Numbered from the stretch's first letter, positions 9,720-19,797 are shown. The stretch: 64,000 bases of DNA from Planctomyces sp. SH-PL62 (GCF_001610895.1 NZ_CP011273.1:3596001-3660000), one strand, 5' to 3'. The notes: generated by a model not told the origin, from the sequence alone. Translations and numbers: made by a program.

Positions 9720-10970
9720 TCAGGGCTTCGAGTCGGCCTCCCAGATGGCGCGGATGGTCGACTCGTCGCCGAAGCCGTGGGGGACGGCGGGGCTCGCCGC
9801 GTTGGCGTAGTACCAGTGCTTGTCGCCGACGGGGGTGTGGAGGACGCGGTCGCCGGGCATTTGCAGGTGGCCGTTCGGGGCGTGCTCGCGGATCCAGTCC
9901 CAGGCGTACCGGAGCCAGGCGGATCGGCGATCGGCGGGCAGGTGGGCGAACCAGCCGATCTCGTCGTAGCCCCAGCACCACACGCCCCCCTGGCCGGGCT
10001 CGCCCGGCTTGTCGCAGGGGCCCCAGTTGTCCAGTTCGACGAGATACGGCAGGTGCTCGCAGGTCCAGCCGCTGAAGGTCGTTCCGCCCCGGCTGCGGCC
10101 GTAGAAGCTGTCGAGGAAGCCGACTTCCAGCACTCCCTCCATCGGCTTCTCGGGGATCTCCTTGACCCGGAGCGGGAACGAGTGGAAGTCCAGGAGCAGC
10201 TTGCCGTCGCGGACCAGGCCGCCGCCGGGGACGTGGGCGTCGCAGAGGATGATCCCTCGCCGGGCTTTCCTCGCCGCGTGCGCCCGGGCCCGCTCGAAGA
10301 CCTTCGCATAATGCGCCAGGTCGCGGTCGTTGCGGTTCATCAACTCCACCTGGCCGTAGTGGAGCGCCTCGACGCCGATGTCGATGTACGACGCGGCCAG
10401 GAAGTGGAACCAGAGTTGGGTCTCCGTCCGGCTCACGTCCGGGACGATCGTCCCCTTCCCCCACTGATCGCGGAACGCGCCGTCGGGGAAGGCCATGTCG
10501 GCGAATCGGAAGTTGCGGGACTCGGCCGGGAGCCCCAACGCCTCGAAGGCCCAGGCCGGGATCGGCACCCGGTCGACCTCGTGGGAGACGATCTCGAAGA
10601 TGCAGGCCTGGGCGATCATCTCCGGGTCGGCCTCGTGGGCCTTCGGGATCAGCCCCTGAGCCCGCTCCATCTTCGCGAGCAGGTGGGATTCGCCCCCCCA
10701 GAAACAGAGACTCCGTCCCAGGAACTTCGCCCCGACGGAGGTGAGCATGCGCAAGTTGTCGGCGAAGTCCCCCTGACCGATGAACAGATCTTGCGTCGTG
10801 ATCGCTCGCGATAGGTAGTTCTTTAGCACCTCTCGCGAGATCGTGCTGCTGAATCCGTAATCGCGCCCGGCCGCGAAGGCCCGCGCCGGCGCGCCTCCAA
10901 GGGCCGACCACGCGCCGAAACCCAGCGCCAGACGAGCGAAATCACGACGGTTCCAGCTTTGAGAACGCAT
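9720..10970 (-). CDS. Tat-type secreted protein, unknown function
   Basis: 416 aa from the ATG at 10970; a GTG at 10979 would add three residues. The N-terminus holds a twin-arginine motif NRRDFARLALG followed by a hydrophobic stretch and an Ala-rich cleavage region (APARAFAAG), so export of a folded protein is expected. The mature part is rich in Trp, His, Asp and Gly, with blocks such as ILCDAHVPGGG and GVWCWGYDEIGWFAHLPADR, which suggests a metalloprotein or hydrolase fold, though no known site was matched. GAGAGG and AAGGG lie upstream of the start. No operon partner. Confidence 0.75.
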   Translation of the reverse strand: MRSQSWNRRDFARLALGFGAWSALGGAPARAFAAGRDYGFSSTISREVLKNYLSRAITTQDLFIGQGDFADNLRMLTSVGAKFLGRSLCFWGGESHLLAKMERAQGLIPKAHEADPEMIAQACIFEIVSHEVDRVPIPAWAFEALGLPAESRNFRFADMAFPDGAFRDQWGKGTIVPDVSRTETQLWFHFLAASYIDIGVEALHYGQVELMNRNDRDLAHYAKVFERARAHAARKARRGIILCDAHVPGGGLVRDGKLLLDFHSFPLRVKEIPEKPMEGVLEVGFLDSFYGRSRGGTTFSGWTCEHLPYLVELDNWGPCDKPGEPGQGGVWCWGYDEIGWFAHLPADRRSAWLRYAWDWIREHAPNGHLQMPGDRVLHTPVGDKHWYYANAASPAVPHGFGDESTIRAIWEADSKP

Positions 10971-11098
10971 CCCTTGCACCTCTCGCGATCGAACGGGCCC
11001 GCGACGGGCCGACCAGACTCATTTCGCCCAGTTTGGCCCCTCCTCCGCCCCGACGCCAGGGGACGCCGGCCGGTTCTCGCACCTGAGAGGCTTGCTGG

Positions 11099-11887
11099 TC
11101 AAGACGGCCGCCTCTCCCGATCCCGGTTGCGTCGCTTCATCCCCCATCCGGCGGCGGCGGCGAGGGCGAAGACGGCCCACGCGCCGGGCTCGGGCACGCT
11201 GTTCGGCGTCAGGAGGAAGTTCGAGGACACCCCGTCGGGATTATTGCCCATGCCGAGGATCTGGCCCTTGTCGTTGATGTCCAGCAGGCTCAGGTTCTTC
11301 CAGTTCAATCCAGGGGGAAGGAGTTCGGCCAGCCTGTGGATGGTCGTCTCGCCCGCGGCGGCGTAGAAATAGCCCCCATCCTCCCTCCTGCTGTAATCGT
11401 TGACCCGCGAGATCTGGCCGATGATCTCGCCGGCGGCGTTGATTTTGGTTCCTTGGATGGAGTTCCAGTAGTCGTCCGTCAGCATCCTGGTGGTCCAACC
11501 GGTCGGGTTGGGGAGGGAGTTGGGCGTGTGTACGACGGTTTTATACATGTACCGGCCGGGGGAGCCGTTGCCGAGGCTGGTGATCATGAGGCTTCCGTCG
11601 GGGGTGCCGTCTGCGACCTCGGCCCAGGTGGAATGGCCGTAGGACGGCAGATGGAGATTCGATCCTCCGCTCCATCCTTTACCGTCCCGGTACGTCGGCC
11701 CATTGGGAATGGTGCGGATCGGCCGCTCGATGAGGTTGCCGCCGTTGTCGAGCCCTCCCTTCCCACTGTAGGGGCCCAGATTGGTGAAGGTGTAGTTGCG
11801 CAGGGGGGCTGCGGAGACTGCTGGGGCGAGCAGTCCGAAGGCCGCGATGCAATAAAGCGGGAGGAGACGGCCGGTGATGCGAGGCAT
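11099..11887 (-). CDS. PEP-CTERM exosortase-substrate protein
   Basis: 262 aa. It has an N-terminal signal peptide (LPLYCIAAFGLLAPAVSAA) and a complete C-terminal sorting signal: SVPEPGAW, a hydrophobic helix (AVFALAAAAGWGM) and a basic tail (KRRNRDRERR). Such proteins are exported by Sec and then processed by an exosortase at the PEP motif. The body contains repeated HAF-like phrases (GEIIGQISRVNDYS, KGQILGMGNN) of the 'integral to surface' repeat type. No exosortase gene is in this window. It is divergent from the broken gene at 12209. Confidence 0.85.
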   Translation of the reverse strand: MPRITGRLLPLYCIAAFGLLAPAVSAAPLRNYTFTNLGPYSGKGGLDNGGNLIERPIRTIPNGPTYRDGKGWSGGSNLHLPSYGHSTWAEVADGTPDGSLMITSLGNGSPGRYMYKTVVHTPNSLPNPTGWTTRMLTDDYWNSIQGTKINAAGEIIGQISRVNDYSRREDGGYFYAAAGETTIHRLAELLPPGLNWKNLSLLDINDKGQILGMGNNPDGVSSNFLLTPNSVPEPGAWAVFALAAAAGWGMKRRNRDRERRPS

Positions 11888-12077
11888 GGGTTTACGTCCT
11901 TCCTGGAGTGCCTGCGTGGTGTCGCGGGGGGGCGTTCCAACGCCTCCGCTTGTTTAAGCCGCCTGCGGGGACGGTAGCTGGGATGGTCCGATCGGTCAAT
12001 GCCAGTGTCCGGCTCGCCCGAAAGTCTGGTTGAGACGGTCGAGACGGGAATGACCGCCGAAAATGTCCGCCGCACCT

Positions 12078-12106
12078 TTGACAACGGCGGCGTCAAGTCG
12101 TATTTC
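12078..12106 (+). promoter_or_regulatory. Candidate sigma-70 promoter for the large broken surface-protein gene
   Basis: TTGACA at 12078-12083, a 17-bp spacer, then TATTTC at 12101-12106, about 100 nt before the GTG start at 12209. The -35 box is a perfect match, the -10 box moderate. It lies in the 321-bp divergent gap 11888-12208, in which I saw no other gene; a 61-codon open frame at 11999-12184 has no family features. Confidence 0.5.
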
Positions 12107-12208
12107 GTGGGAATGTCGTCGGCGTTCGACGTTTTGGATCGCCGGCTCGGCGCGAACTCGGATTCGCGTGACATTCATCCTTGATGAACACCTTTGGGAG
12201 TATCCACT

Positions 12209-15200
12209 GTGAAGACCCGCGCGTCGCGGCGGCTGCGCGCGCCTTCGATCGAGTTGCTGGAATCGCGTCGCCTGCTGGCCCTTTCGGCCGCCTACCTCGG
12301 TCAGGACGGGCTCGACTACGTGGGGACGGATCGCGGGCCCGACGGCGTGGGGAGGGCCGTCCCCTATCCCAACGATTACCAGGACGTCCACATCCGGCTC
12401 GACGGTCTGGACCCGAACAAGACGGTCGCCAAGGTCCACGTCGCGAAAGAAGGAGGAGGATGGGACTGGACCTGGTGGAACACCGGCAAGGGCCAGTCCG
12501 CCTACTTCACGCGCGACTCGGTCAACAGCACGACCGGCCACGTCTACATCGAGCCGCGCGATCCCTATTCCGCCAACCATCTTTTCCAGGAGATCGCCGT
12601 CTAGTACGTCGGTGATTCGGCGCCGGTCACGACGACCACGAGGGCGACGGCGGCGGTCGACCTGGCCCTGCGGGCGCCAGGCAAGCAACTGCAAGTCACG
12701 TCGCTGGCGCAGGTAGCGCAGGACTGGACGAGCCCTAGCCTCAACGTCGGCCCCGACGGCGTCCAGGACGTGCGTATCCAGTTGGCGAACCTCTCGCCCT
12801 CCGATATCCGCCGGGTCGTTCTGGAGGGGCCTTCAGGAGGCCGAATCTGGGGCTGGGGGTGGAACAAGAATGAAGCCGTCGCCGTGGAAGACCACATGAC
12901 CGCCGAGTTTCGCAATCGAACCGGCGTCACCGGCTCCACGGCCGAGTTGTTCGTCGGGGCGGACGAGAACTTCCTGAATCAGACGTTCACGTTGACCGTG
13001 ACTTACGCCGACGGCAAACCGGGAAACCCAGATGATCCGATCCAATATAATCGGAAGGACAAGCCGCACCGCGTCACATTCACCGTCACCTCGGTGACGA
13101 GCGCGACGGCCGCCATGCCCGCCGTCGCGAACGCGAACCAGCCTCAGTTCCAGGCGTACAGCGAGCCGCAGGATCTGGCCACGGGGAAGAGCCGAATCCG
13201 GATCGTTCCGGGGAGCCTGCCCACGACGTCTGCGATCGTGAAGGCCCGGCTCGGCAACCAGCACGGAACGACCTGGGACATGGACCTGAGCGACGGCAAC
13301 CTTTACCAACTCAAGTACGACGCGGGAGCGGGACGCTTCGACTTCCTCCCCGTCCGCGACGAGCGAGGATCGAACCTCACGCTGGTTCTGACCTTCGCCG
13401 ACGGCAAGAAGGCGTTCGCCCGCTTCGCCGGAGTGGAAAGCGACATCAACCGCCGCTATCCCGATTCGCGAATCGGAGAGACCGCCTGGGACGTCAACAG
13501 CGCGGCGAGTCTGATCTCGGCGTTGAACGCTCAAAAGCCGCTGATCCAGCTTCAGTCGGGCTCCTATACATTCAACGGGCCGCTCACGCTCAACTACCCG
13601 GTTCGCATCAAGGCCGCTCCGGGAGTGACAGTGACTCTGACGTTCGCTCTGAACAACACGAACTACGGCAGCGCCGGAGCCTTCGTCGTGAATTCAAGCC
13701 ACGTCGCGCTCGACGGCTTCGCCATCCGGTTTCAGGGATACACTGACGTTCTGGGTTCGCCGCCGGACGGATGGGCCGTCATCCGGGGGAAAACCGACGA
13801 CCAGGATGTTGATGTGTCGATCACGAATCTGGATGTCGAGGCTCCGCGGCCTGGTCCCAGTGAGCCCCACCAGAAGGCGCTCGATCTGATGCACTTCGAC
13901 GACAAGGACTCAGGGGTCATTTCCGGCAACGTTCTGAAGGGGGGGAGTGTAGTTCTGGGGCACGGCCCCTGGTTGGTGGCCGACAACAAGTATCTAGGGG
14001 CGGTGGCGAGGACGACGGCTCAATCCTTCCTGGCGGGCTATCACCTTCACGACGTGGTCATCCGGGGCAACGATCTGCGACAGGAGGAGGCGGAGGGCTA
14101 CGCGCTGCGGTTCTTCTCGTTCGGCTCGTCGGACCACGGCCGCTGGTTCAACCTCGCCATCGAGAACAACAAGGTTCGCGCGGGGATCGGCAACCCCCCG
14201 ACAATTACGCCCCGCTCGGGGGAAATAGCCCCGAGATCATGTTGTTCGAGCAGTATCTGCCGCGATTCGAGGGGAAGCCGTCGGCGATCTCCCCGGATGG
14301 CTACGTGGTCCGGGTTCCCTACGTCCAGGGGGCCGTCTCGGAAGCCGGCGACGTCGTCTCGATTTTGACTGGAGTCCACGCCGGCCAGTGGCGGATGATC
14401 GCGGCGAAGTTCAGCGACACGGAGTATCTGCTTACCGAGCCGTTGCCGCTGGGCGATTACGTGATCTCGATCGGACGAGGGCTGGTCAACGCGACCATCC
14501 GCGGCAACGAGATCGACACGACGGGGCGGCACAACGAGACCGTCGGCCTCGTCATCACGAACAACGCCTGGGGGACCCGCGTCCTCGACAACACCTTCGT
14601 CGGCAACAACAGCCTTCGAATCCAGGCCGACGCAACCCAGGAATATCCGCCGGGCTCGAATCCCTCCCAGGTGATCTGGGGGAAGATGCTGATGCCCGTC
14701 TTCGACCTGACGGTCGACGGCAACACGTTCCGGGGGAACACGGGGGTCATCGGGGTTTCGCACGACAAGGCGTCGACGGTCGGACGCACCTACCTCACGG
14801 GGAGGTTCACGAACAACAAGTTCATCCGGGAGGGAGGCTCCGGGACCGGGATGCAGATCGGCCTTAAGGATTATGCCCAGAGCGCCCATCCCTGGATCAC
14901 TCCGGGCGCCTTGCGGCTGACCACGCAAAACAACTGGTGGGCGGACGCCTCGGCGGGGGGCGAGGGGACGATCCTGGTGACGGCGGCGCTGGTCGACGGC
15001 GTGGGGTCTCCATTGCGGACGATCAACCTGCCCGGCGCGTCCCTCGTCACCGGGCTCTCTCGGGGGCAGGACGGGCGCGACTTCATCGGCTCGGGCTCGA
15101 GTTCGACGGGCCCGGACGGTTTCCAGGATGTCCATCTGGTGCTCTCGGGGCTTCCGGAGGGGAAGACGATCTCGAAGGTCAAGATCGATGGCCAGGGCGG

Positions 15201-16713
15201 TGGCACCTGGTGGTTCGGCGACACGGGGACGACGGACAAGGCAGTTCTGGTCCGCAACGGAACCACGGCCGACCTGTACATCCAGCCCTACCAGAACGAG
15301 ACCGGACGCTACTTCACGATCAACATCACCTACACCGACGCGCCGACGCCGCCCCCGGTGGTGATAAGCTCGATCCACGCGATGGCGAAGCTTCCGATGC
15401 TCGCGAATCGGGTGGTTCCGTCTGGGATCGTCACCGCTCGCGGCAGCAACCCCGGCGGCGGCGAGGGGGCCGCGCAGGCGTTCGACGGCACGGCCCAGAC
15501 CAAGTGGCTGGACTTCGCCGGTTCGAGCTGGATCCAGTATCAGTTCGCGGCGGGGGCGGCGCACGTGGTCACGCAGTACACGATCACCAGCGCGAACGAC
15601 ACGGCCACATTTCCCACTCGGGCCCCGGAGAGTTGGATTCTCAAGGGGTCGAACGATGGCGCGAACTGGACGATCCTCGATTCGCGTCGCGGCGAGGCGA
15701 TCACGGCGAACTTCACGTCGCGGACGTATCGCTTCTCGAACACCACGGCGTTCAAATACTACAAATTCGACGACATCCTCGCCGGCAAGGACGCCAACGG
15801 CGACCGAGGCTCGGTCATCCAGGTGGGTGAGATCGCTCTCCAGACCTCTCGGGTCCTCGCGGTCAAGGCCGGCTCGGCGACGGTCGCGGGGTGGGGCGAC
15901 GACGCGGCCCACGCGAGCGGCGGCAACTTCTATTCCACCGGACAGTTCATCGACGTGAGCGCCGTCGTCGACCCCGCCCCCCAGTCGATCTATCAGAACG
16001 AGCGAAACGGGAACTTCACGTACACGATCTCGGGGCTGGCACCCGGCGGCAAGTACAAGGTGCGTCTCCACTTCGCCGAGAACTATTGGACGGCGCCCGG
16101 CCAGCGCACGTTCAACGTTGCCGTCAATGGATCGCTCGCGCTCGATCATTTCGACATCCTCGCCGCGGCTGGGGGCCAATACAAGGCGGTCGTGCGCGAG
16201 ATCGACGCGACGGCCGATTCCCTCGGCAGGATCGTCGTGAACTTCGACGGCACCGGTCAACCCGACCAACCCAAGGTCGGGGGCGTCGAGGTCGTGATCC
16301 CGAATATCGACCTCGCCCGCGGCAAGAGCGTCACGTCGTTGATCAATGAAAGCTCCTCGTTCGGCCCCGGCAACGTCGTGGACGGCGACGAGACGACTCG
16401 CTGGTCCAGTGGGCAGTGGTCCCGGAACAATCAGATCGCGTGGCTCGTGATCGACCTCGGTGCCCGATTCGACATCGACCGCGTCAGACTCAATTGGGAG
16501 GCCGCCTTCGGCGTCGACTACCAGATCCAGGTGAGCGACGACGGAAGCGACTGGACGATGGTTCGGGACGTCGTTGGGGCCACGACGGGGGGCGTCGTGG
16601 AACACGCGAATCTCAAGGCGGGAGGACGGTATGTGCGAATCTATATGACCCGATCTCGCATCAATCCGACGAACAACTTCTCGATCTACAGCGTGAACGT
16701 TCACGGTGCCTGA
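12209..16713 (+). pseudogene. Large secreted multi-domain carbohydrate-binding/beta-helix protein, broken by an in-frame TAG and a frameshift
   Basis: Read as one gene this would give about 1500 aa. It starts at GTG 12209, with GGGAG 8 nt upstream, and an N-terminal planctomycete motif LLESRRLLAL. Domains in order: a GPDG-QDV module (about 12280-12640), a second copy (12700-13010), a right-handed beta-helix (13480-14960), a third module copy (15040-15350), an F5/8-type C domain (15370-15850), a malectin domain (15855-16305), and a final F5/8-type C domain (16310-16713). The reading is interrupted by TAG at 12602-12604, with the same frame continuing perfectly afterward. A second break is a -1 frameshift at the C6 run near 14192-14198, where adding one C joins GIGNP to PDNYAPLGG. 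Both could be real decay or sequence errors. If intact it would bind sugars at the cell surface. Confidence 0.85.
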
Positions 16714-16755
16714 GCGTGGAAAACCGACCGGATGCGGAGGCCGGCCCATGCATCA

Positions 16756-16796
16756 TCGCCTCGGCCCCTTCGTCGTTTATTGGAGTCGGGGCCGAG
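16756..16796 (+). terminator. Hairpin after the broken surface-protein gene
   Basis: An 11-bp perfect inverted repeat, GCCTCGGCCCC at 16756-16766 and its complement at 16786-16796, around a 19-nt loop, 43 nt downstream of the stop at 16713. There is no T-run, so it would be an inefficient intrinsic terminator or a simple structured 3' end. It lies in the 446-bp gap 16714-17159, whose other content is the feo promoter and operator. Confidence 0.35.
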
Positions 16797-17005
16797 GCGG
16801 GGGGCCTCGGCGGCAGGCGTTGTAGTTAGGCTCAAGTCCTGACCGGCCCGCGTCTGGCGGATGCTCGGTGGAAGGCCGTCCGGGACGGCGTCTGTCTCCC
16901 GGCTTCGGGTGGCCCCACACGCCTGGAGTTCGGACTTTGAGTGCCGTGGGTCGTCTTCGGCCCGTGTCGCGAGGACCCACGATCCGCACTGGGTTCCGAA
17001 ACCGA

Positions 17006-17034
17006 TTGTCATCCGTCGTCGTCGCGGTTATAAT
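17006..17034 (+). promoter_or_regulatory. Sigma-70 promoter of the feo operon
   Basis: TTGTCA at 17006-17011, a 17-bp spacer, and a perfect TATAAT at 17029-17034. Transcription would begin near 17041, about 120 nt before feoA. The AT-rich -10 box stands out in very GC-rich surroundings. The palindrome at 17041-17057 sits exactly at the expected start site. Confidence 0.75.
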
Positions 17035-17040
17035 CTGTTG

Positions 17041-17057
17041 TTGAGATTCAATCTCAA
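17041..17057. promoter_or_regulatory. 17-nt palindromic operator, probable Fur-family site
   Basis: TTGAGATTCAATCTCAA is a perfect 8-1-8 inverted repeat. Its core TGAGATTCAATCTCA has the 7-1-7 symmetry of Fur boxes (TGA...N...TCA), although the inner ATT/AAT pairs are swapped relative to the usual AAT/ATT. Position over the start site fits a repressor that blocks feo transcription when iron is plentiful. A Fur-family gene is at 30316-30708; whether it binds here is inference. Confidence 0.65.
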
Positions 17058-17159
17058 TGTCGAGGTCGATTCTGAGCAGGTCTTCTCCCGTTCGGCGCAC
17101 GCGTTGGGGCGGGATCCGGGGCGAGTCTTCTTCCGCATCCTGTGGGTCGAGGTCCAAGC

Positions 17160-17435
17160 ATGAAGGCGCAGACGCTTGCGGTTCAGGGAGAGGAGACGGG
17201 GGAGATGGTTCCCTTGTCGTTGCTCCGGGTCGGCGAGACCGGGTGCGTCGGCGAGGTGCTCGGCCACGTCGATCTGGTCCATCGACTCCGCGAGATGGGG
17301 TTTTATGACGGAGCGAAGGTCAAGATGATCCGCAAGGGGAGCCCCTGCATCATCGGCCTGGCCGGCCAGCGGCTGGGCTTCCGGTGCGACGACCTCGCCC
17401 GCGTCCTGGTCCGCATCCCGGCGATGGCCTCCTGA
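17160..17435 (+). CDS. feoA: Ferrous iron transport protein FeoA
   Basis: 91 aa, an SH3-like FeoA domain that modulates FeoB. Typical phrases are LSLLRVGETGCVGEVLG, HRLREMGFYDGAKVKMIRKGSPCIIGLAGQRLGFR and the final ARVLVRIP. The ATG at 17160 is preferred to one at 17142; GAGG lies 10 nt before it. It is the first gene of feoA-feoB-small Cys-rich protein, 84 nt ahead of feoB, behind a strong promoter with a palindromic operator, so iron regulation is likely. Confidence 0.93.
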   Translation: MKAQTLAVQGEETGEMVPLSLLRVGETGCVGEVLGHVDLVHRLREMGFYDGAKVKMIRKGSPCIIGLAGQRLGFRCDDLARVLVRIPAMAS

Positions 17436-17519
17436 GCCCTCGCCCCGCGCCCGCCTTCTCGGGCGGCGAGACGCCGTCTCGTCGTCCTTCCCTCCCCTTT
17501 GGACCCAAATCAACCTGCC

Positions 17520-19775
17520 ATGGCGGTCGCCTCGGACAAGACAACCTGGACGATTGCGCTGGTGGGCAATCCCAACACCGGCAAGTCGACGCTCTTCGGG
17601 GCGCTCTCGGGCGTCGCCCAGCGGGTGGGGAACTATCCGGGGGTGACGGTCGAGAAGCGGACGGGCGAGGTCGCCCACGACGGCCGGCGGTGGTCGCTGG
17701 TCGACCTTCCGGGCACCTATAGCCTGGCCCCACGCTCGCCCGACGAGATGGTCACGGTCGACGTCCTGCTGGGGCGTCGGGCCGACGTCCCGCCGCCCGA
17801 CGTCATCATCTGCGTCGCGTCGGCCGTCAATCTGGACCGGAATCTCTACCTGGTCAGCCAGGCGATGGAGATGGGCCGTCCGGTCGTCCTCGCCCTGACG
17901 ATGAACGACCTGGCCGAGGCCGAGGGGACGAAGGTCGACGCCCAGGCCCTGTCGCGACGGCTCGGCATCCCGGTCGTCGCCGTCCAGGCCCAGCGCCGGG
18001 TGGGGCTCGACGCCCTCAAGGATGCGGTGGAGCGGGCGGGGGTGAGCGACCCACCGACGATCGACGGCCTGTTCCCCGAGCCGTTCCAGTGCGAGATCGA
18101 CAGGTTGGCCGCGGATCTGGACGGCCGGCTCGGGGCGAACCTCACCGGCGCCCACTCGACGCGATATCTGGTCGAACGCCTGGTCCTGGACGCCGGCTCG
18201 TACGTCGAGGAGGCGCTGGGGCTCCCGGAGGCCGAGCGGCAGGAACTTCGAGGCCGCGTCCAGGAGGTCCGGGACCGGCTCGCCGAGGCCGGCTGCCGCA
18301 CGCCCGAGGTGGAGACGACCTCGCGATACGCCTGGATCGCCGACGCGACCGAGGGGGTCGTCGTCCACGGCGTCGAGGCGGGCCCTCGAGTCGCCGACCG
18401 CCTCGATTCGGTCCTCACGCACTGGTTCTGGGGCTCGCTGATCCTGATCGCCGTCCTGCTGCTGACCTTCAGCGCGGTCTTCGCCTGGGCGACGATCCCC
18501 ATGGACTGGATCGACGCCGGGATCGGGGCCGTCGGGGCCGCGATCGAAGGGGCGATGCCCGAAGGGCCGATCCGCAGCCTGCTCGTCGACGGGATCGTCG
18601 GCGGCATCGGCGCCGTGGTCATCTTCCTGCCCCAGATCATGATCCTCATCGGCATCCTCGCCGTCCTGGAAGAGTGCGGCTACCTGTCCCGCGCGGCCTA
18701 CCTGATGGACCGGATCATGGTCCACGTCGGCCTGAGCGGCAAGTCGTTCATCCCGCTCCTCTCCTCGTTCGCCTGCGCCATCCCCGGCGTTATGGCGACG
18801 CGGGTGATCGAGAACCGTCGCGACCGACTGACGACCATCCTGATCGCCCCGCTGATGAGCTGCAGCGCCCGCCTGCCGGTCTACGTCCTGATGATCGGCG
18901 CGTTCATCCCGAAGCGGGCGTACCTGGGGGGCTGGGTCCAGCTCCAGGGGCTGACCATGGTCGGGATGTATCTCGTGGGGGTGGTCGTGGCCGCGGCCGT
19001 GGCCCTGATCCTCAAGCGGACGTTCCTCCGCGGCGCCACTCCCATCTTCCTGATGGAGATGCCCGCCTACCAGTGGCCCTCGCCGGTCGTCGTCGTGAAA
19101 CGGATGCTCGAACGGGGCTGGGACTTCCTCTACAACGCCGGCACGATCATCTTCGCCGTCTCCATCGTGATGTGGGGCCTGCTGTATTACCCCCGGCTCT
19201 CCGACGCCGACCTGGCGCCGATGCTCGCCGTGAAGGAGCAGGCCGGGCGCGAGCTGGACGCGGCGCGGTCGGCGGGCGACGAGGCGCAGGCCGCCGACGC
19301 CGAGGAGGCCGTGCAGGCCGCCGACGACCACATCGCCGGGGCCCAGCAGCGGCAGAGCCTGCTCGGCCGGATGGGGAGGGTCATCGAGCCGGTCGTCCGC
19401 CCGCTGGGCTGGGACTGGCGGATCGGCAGCGCGGCGATCGCCTCGTTCCCGGCCCGCGAGGTCGTCGTGGCGACCCTCGGCGTCATCTTCGACGTCGGCG
19501 AGGACGTGGCCGAAGGGGAGGGGGAGCAGCGGCTCACCCAGGCCCTCCAGGCGGCGACCTGGCCGGACTCCGGCAAGCCCCTGTTCACGATCCCGGTCGC
19601 GCTCTCGATCATGGTCTTCTTCGCCCTCTGCGCCCAGTGCGTCTCCACGCTGGCGGTCGTCTGGCGCGAGACCGGGAGCTGGATCTGGCCGGCGCTCTCA
19701 TTCTCTTACATGACGATCCTGGCCTACATCGGGGCCTTCCTGACCTATCAAGTGGGGACGTGGCTCGGCTCGTGA
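17520..19775 (+). CDS. feoB: Ferrous iron transporter FeoB
   Basis: 751 aa inner-membrane Fe(II) permease with an N-terminal G domain: G1 GNPNTGKST, G2 region GNYPGVTVEKRTG, G3 DLPGTYSL, G4 LTMNDLAE. The membrane part shows the FeoB core GLSGKSFIPLLSSFACAIPG and RRDRLTTILIAPLMSCSARLP, and a second gate-like half (FPAREVVVATLGVIFD). Between the halves, about residues 565-620, is a charged Ala/Glu/Asp-rich loop (GRELDAARSAGDEAQAADAEE), longer than in enterobacterial FeoB. The ATG at 17520 is preferred over a TTG at 17499. It works with FeoA and the small protein encoded next. Confidence 0.95.
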   Translation: MAVASDKTTWTIALVGNPNTGKSTLFGALSGVAQRVGNYPGVTVEKRTGEVAHDGRRWSLVDLPGTYSLAPRSPDEMVTVDVLLGRRADVPPPDVIICVASAVNLDRNLYLVSQAMEMGRPVVLALTMNDLAEAEGTKVDAQALSRRLGIPVVAVQAQRRVGLDALKDAVERAGVSDPPTIDGLFPEPFQCEIDRLAADLDGRLGANLTGAHSTRYLVERLVLDAGSYVEEALGLPEAERQELRGRVQEVRDRLAEAGCRTPEVETTSRYAWIADATEGVVVHGVEAGPRVADRLDSVLTHWFWGSLILIAVLLLTFSAVFAWATIPMDWIDAGIGAVGAAIEGAMPEGPIRSLLVDGIVGGIGAVVIFLPQIMILIGILAVLEECGYLSRAAYLMDRIMVHVGLSGKSFIPLLSSFACAIPGVMATRVIENRRDRLTTILIAPLMSCSARLPVYVLMIGAFIPKRAYLGGWVQLQGLTMVGMYLVGVVVAAAVALILKRTFLRGATPIFLMEMPAYQWPSPVVVVKRMLERGWDFLYNAGTIIFAVSIVMWGLLYYPRLSDADLAPMLAVKEQAGRELDAARSAGDEAQAADAEEAVQAADDHIAGAQQRQSLLGRMGRVIEPVVRPLGWDWRIGSAAIASFPAREVVVATLGVIFDVGEDVAEGEGEQRLTQALQAATWPDSGKPLFTIPVALSIMVFFALCAQCVSTLAVVWRETGSWIWPALSFSYMTILAYIGAFLTYQVGTWLGS

Positions 19776-19797
19776 GGGCCCGGCGAGGAGGCGCGGA

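Noticed and set aside
7795-10911. 1038-codon minus-strand open frame
   Set aside because: Overlaps the membrane protein in antisense and the Tat protein in another frame; composition is shadow-like.
11999-12184. 61-codon frame in the divergent gap
   Set aside because: Contains the promoter of the next gene and lacks a Shine-Dalgarno match.
14098-16749. 883-codon minus-strand open frame across the broken surface gene
   Set aside because: Opposite strand encodes clear malectin and F5/8 domains; the antisense product is low-complexity Arg/Val/Asp sequence.
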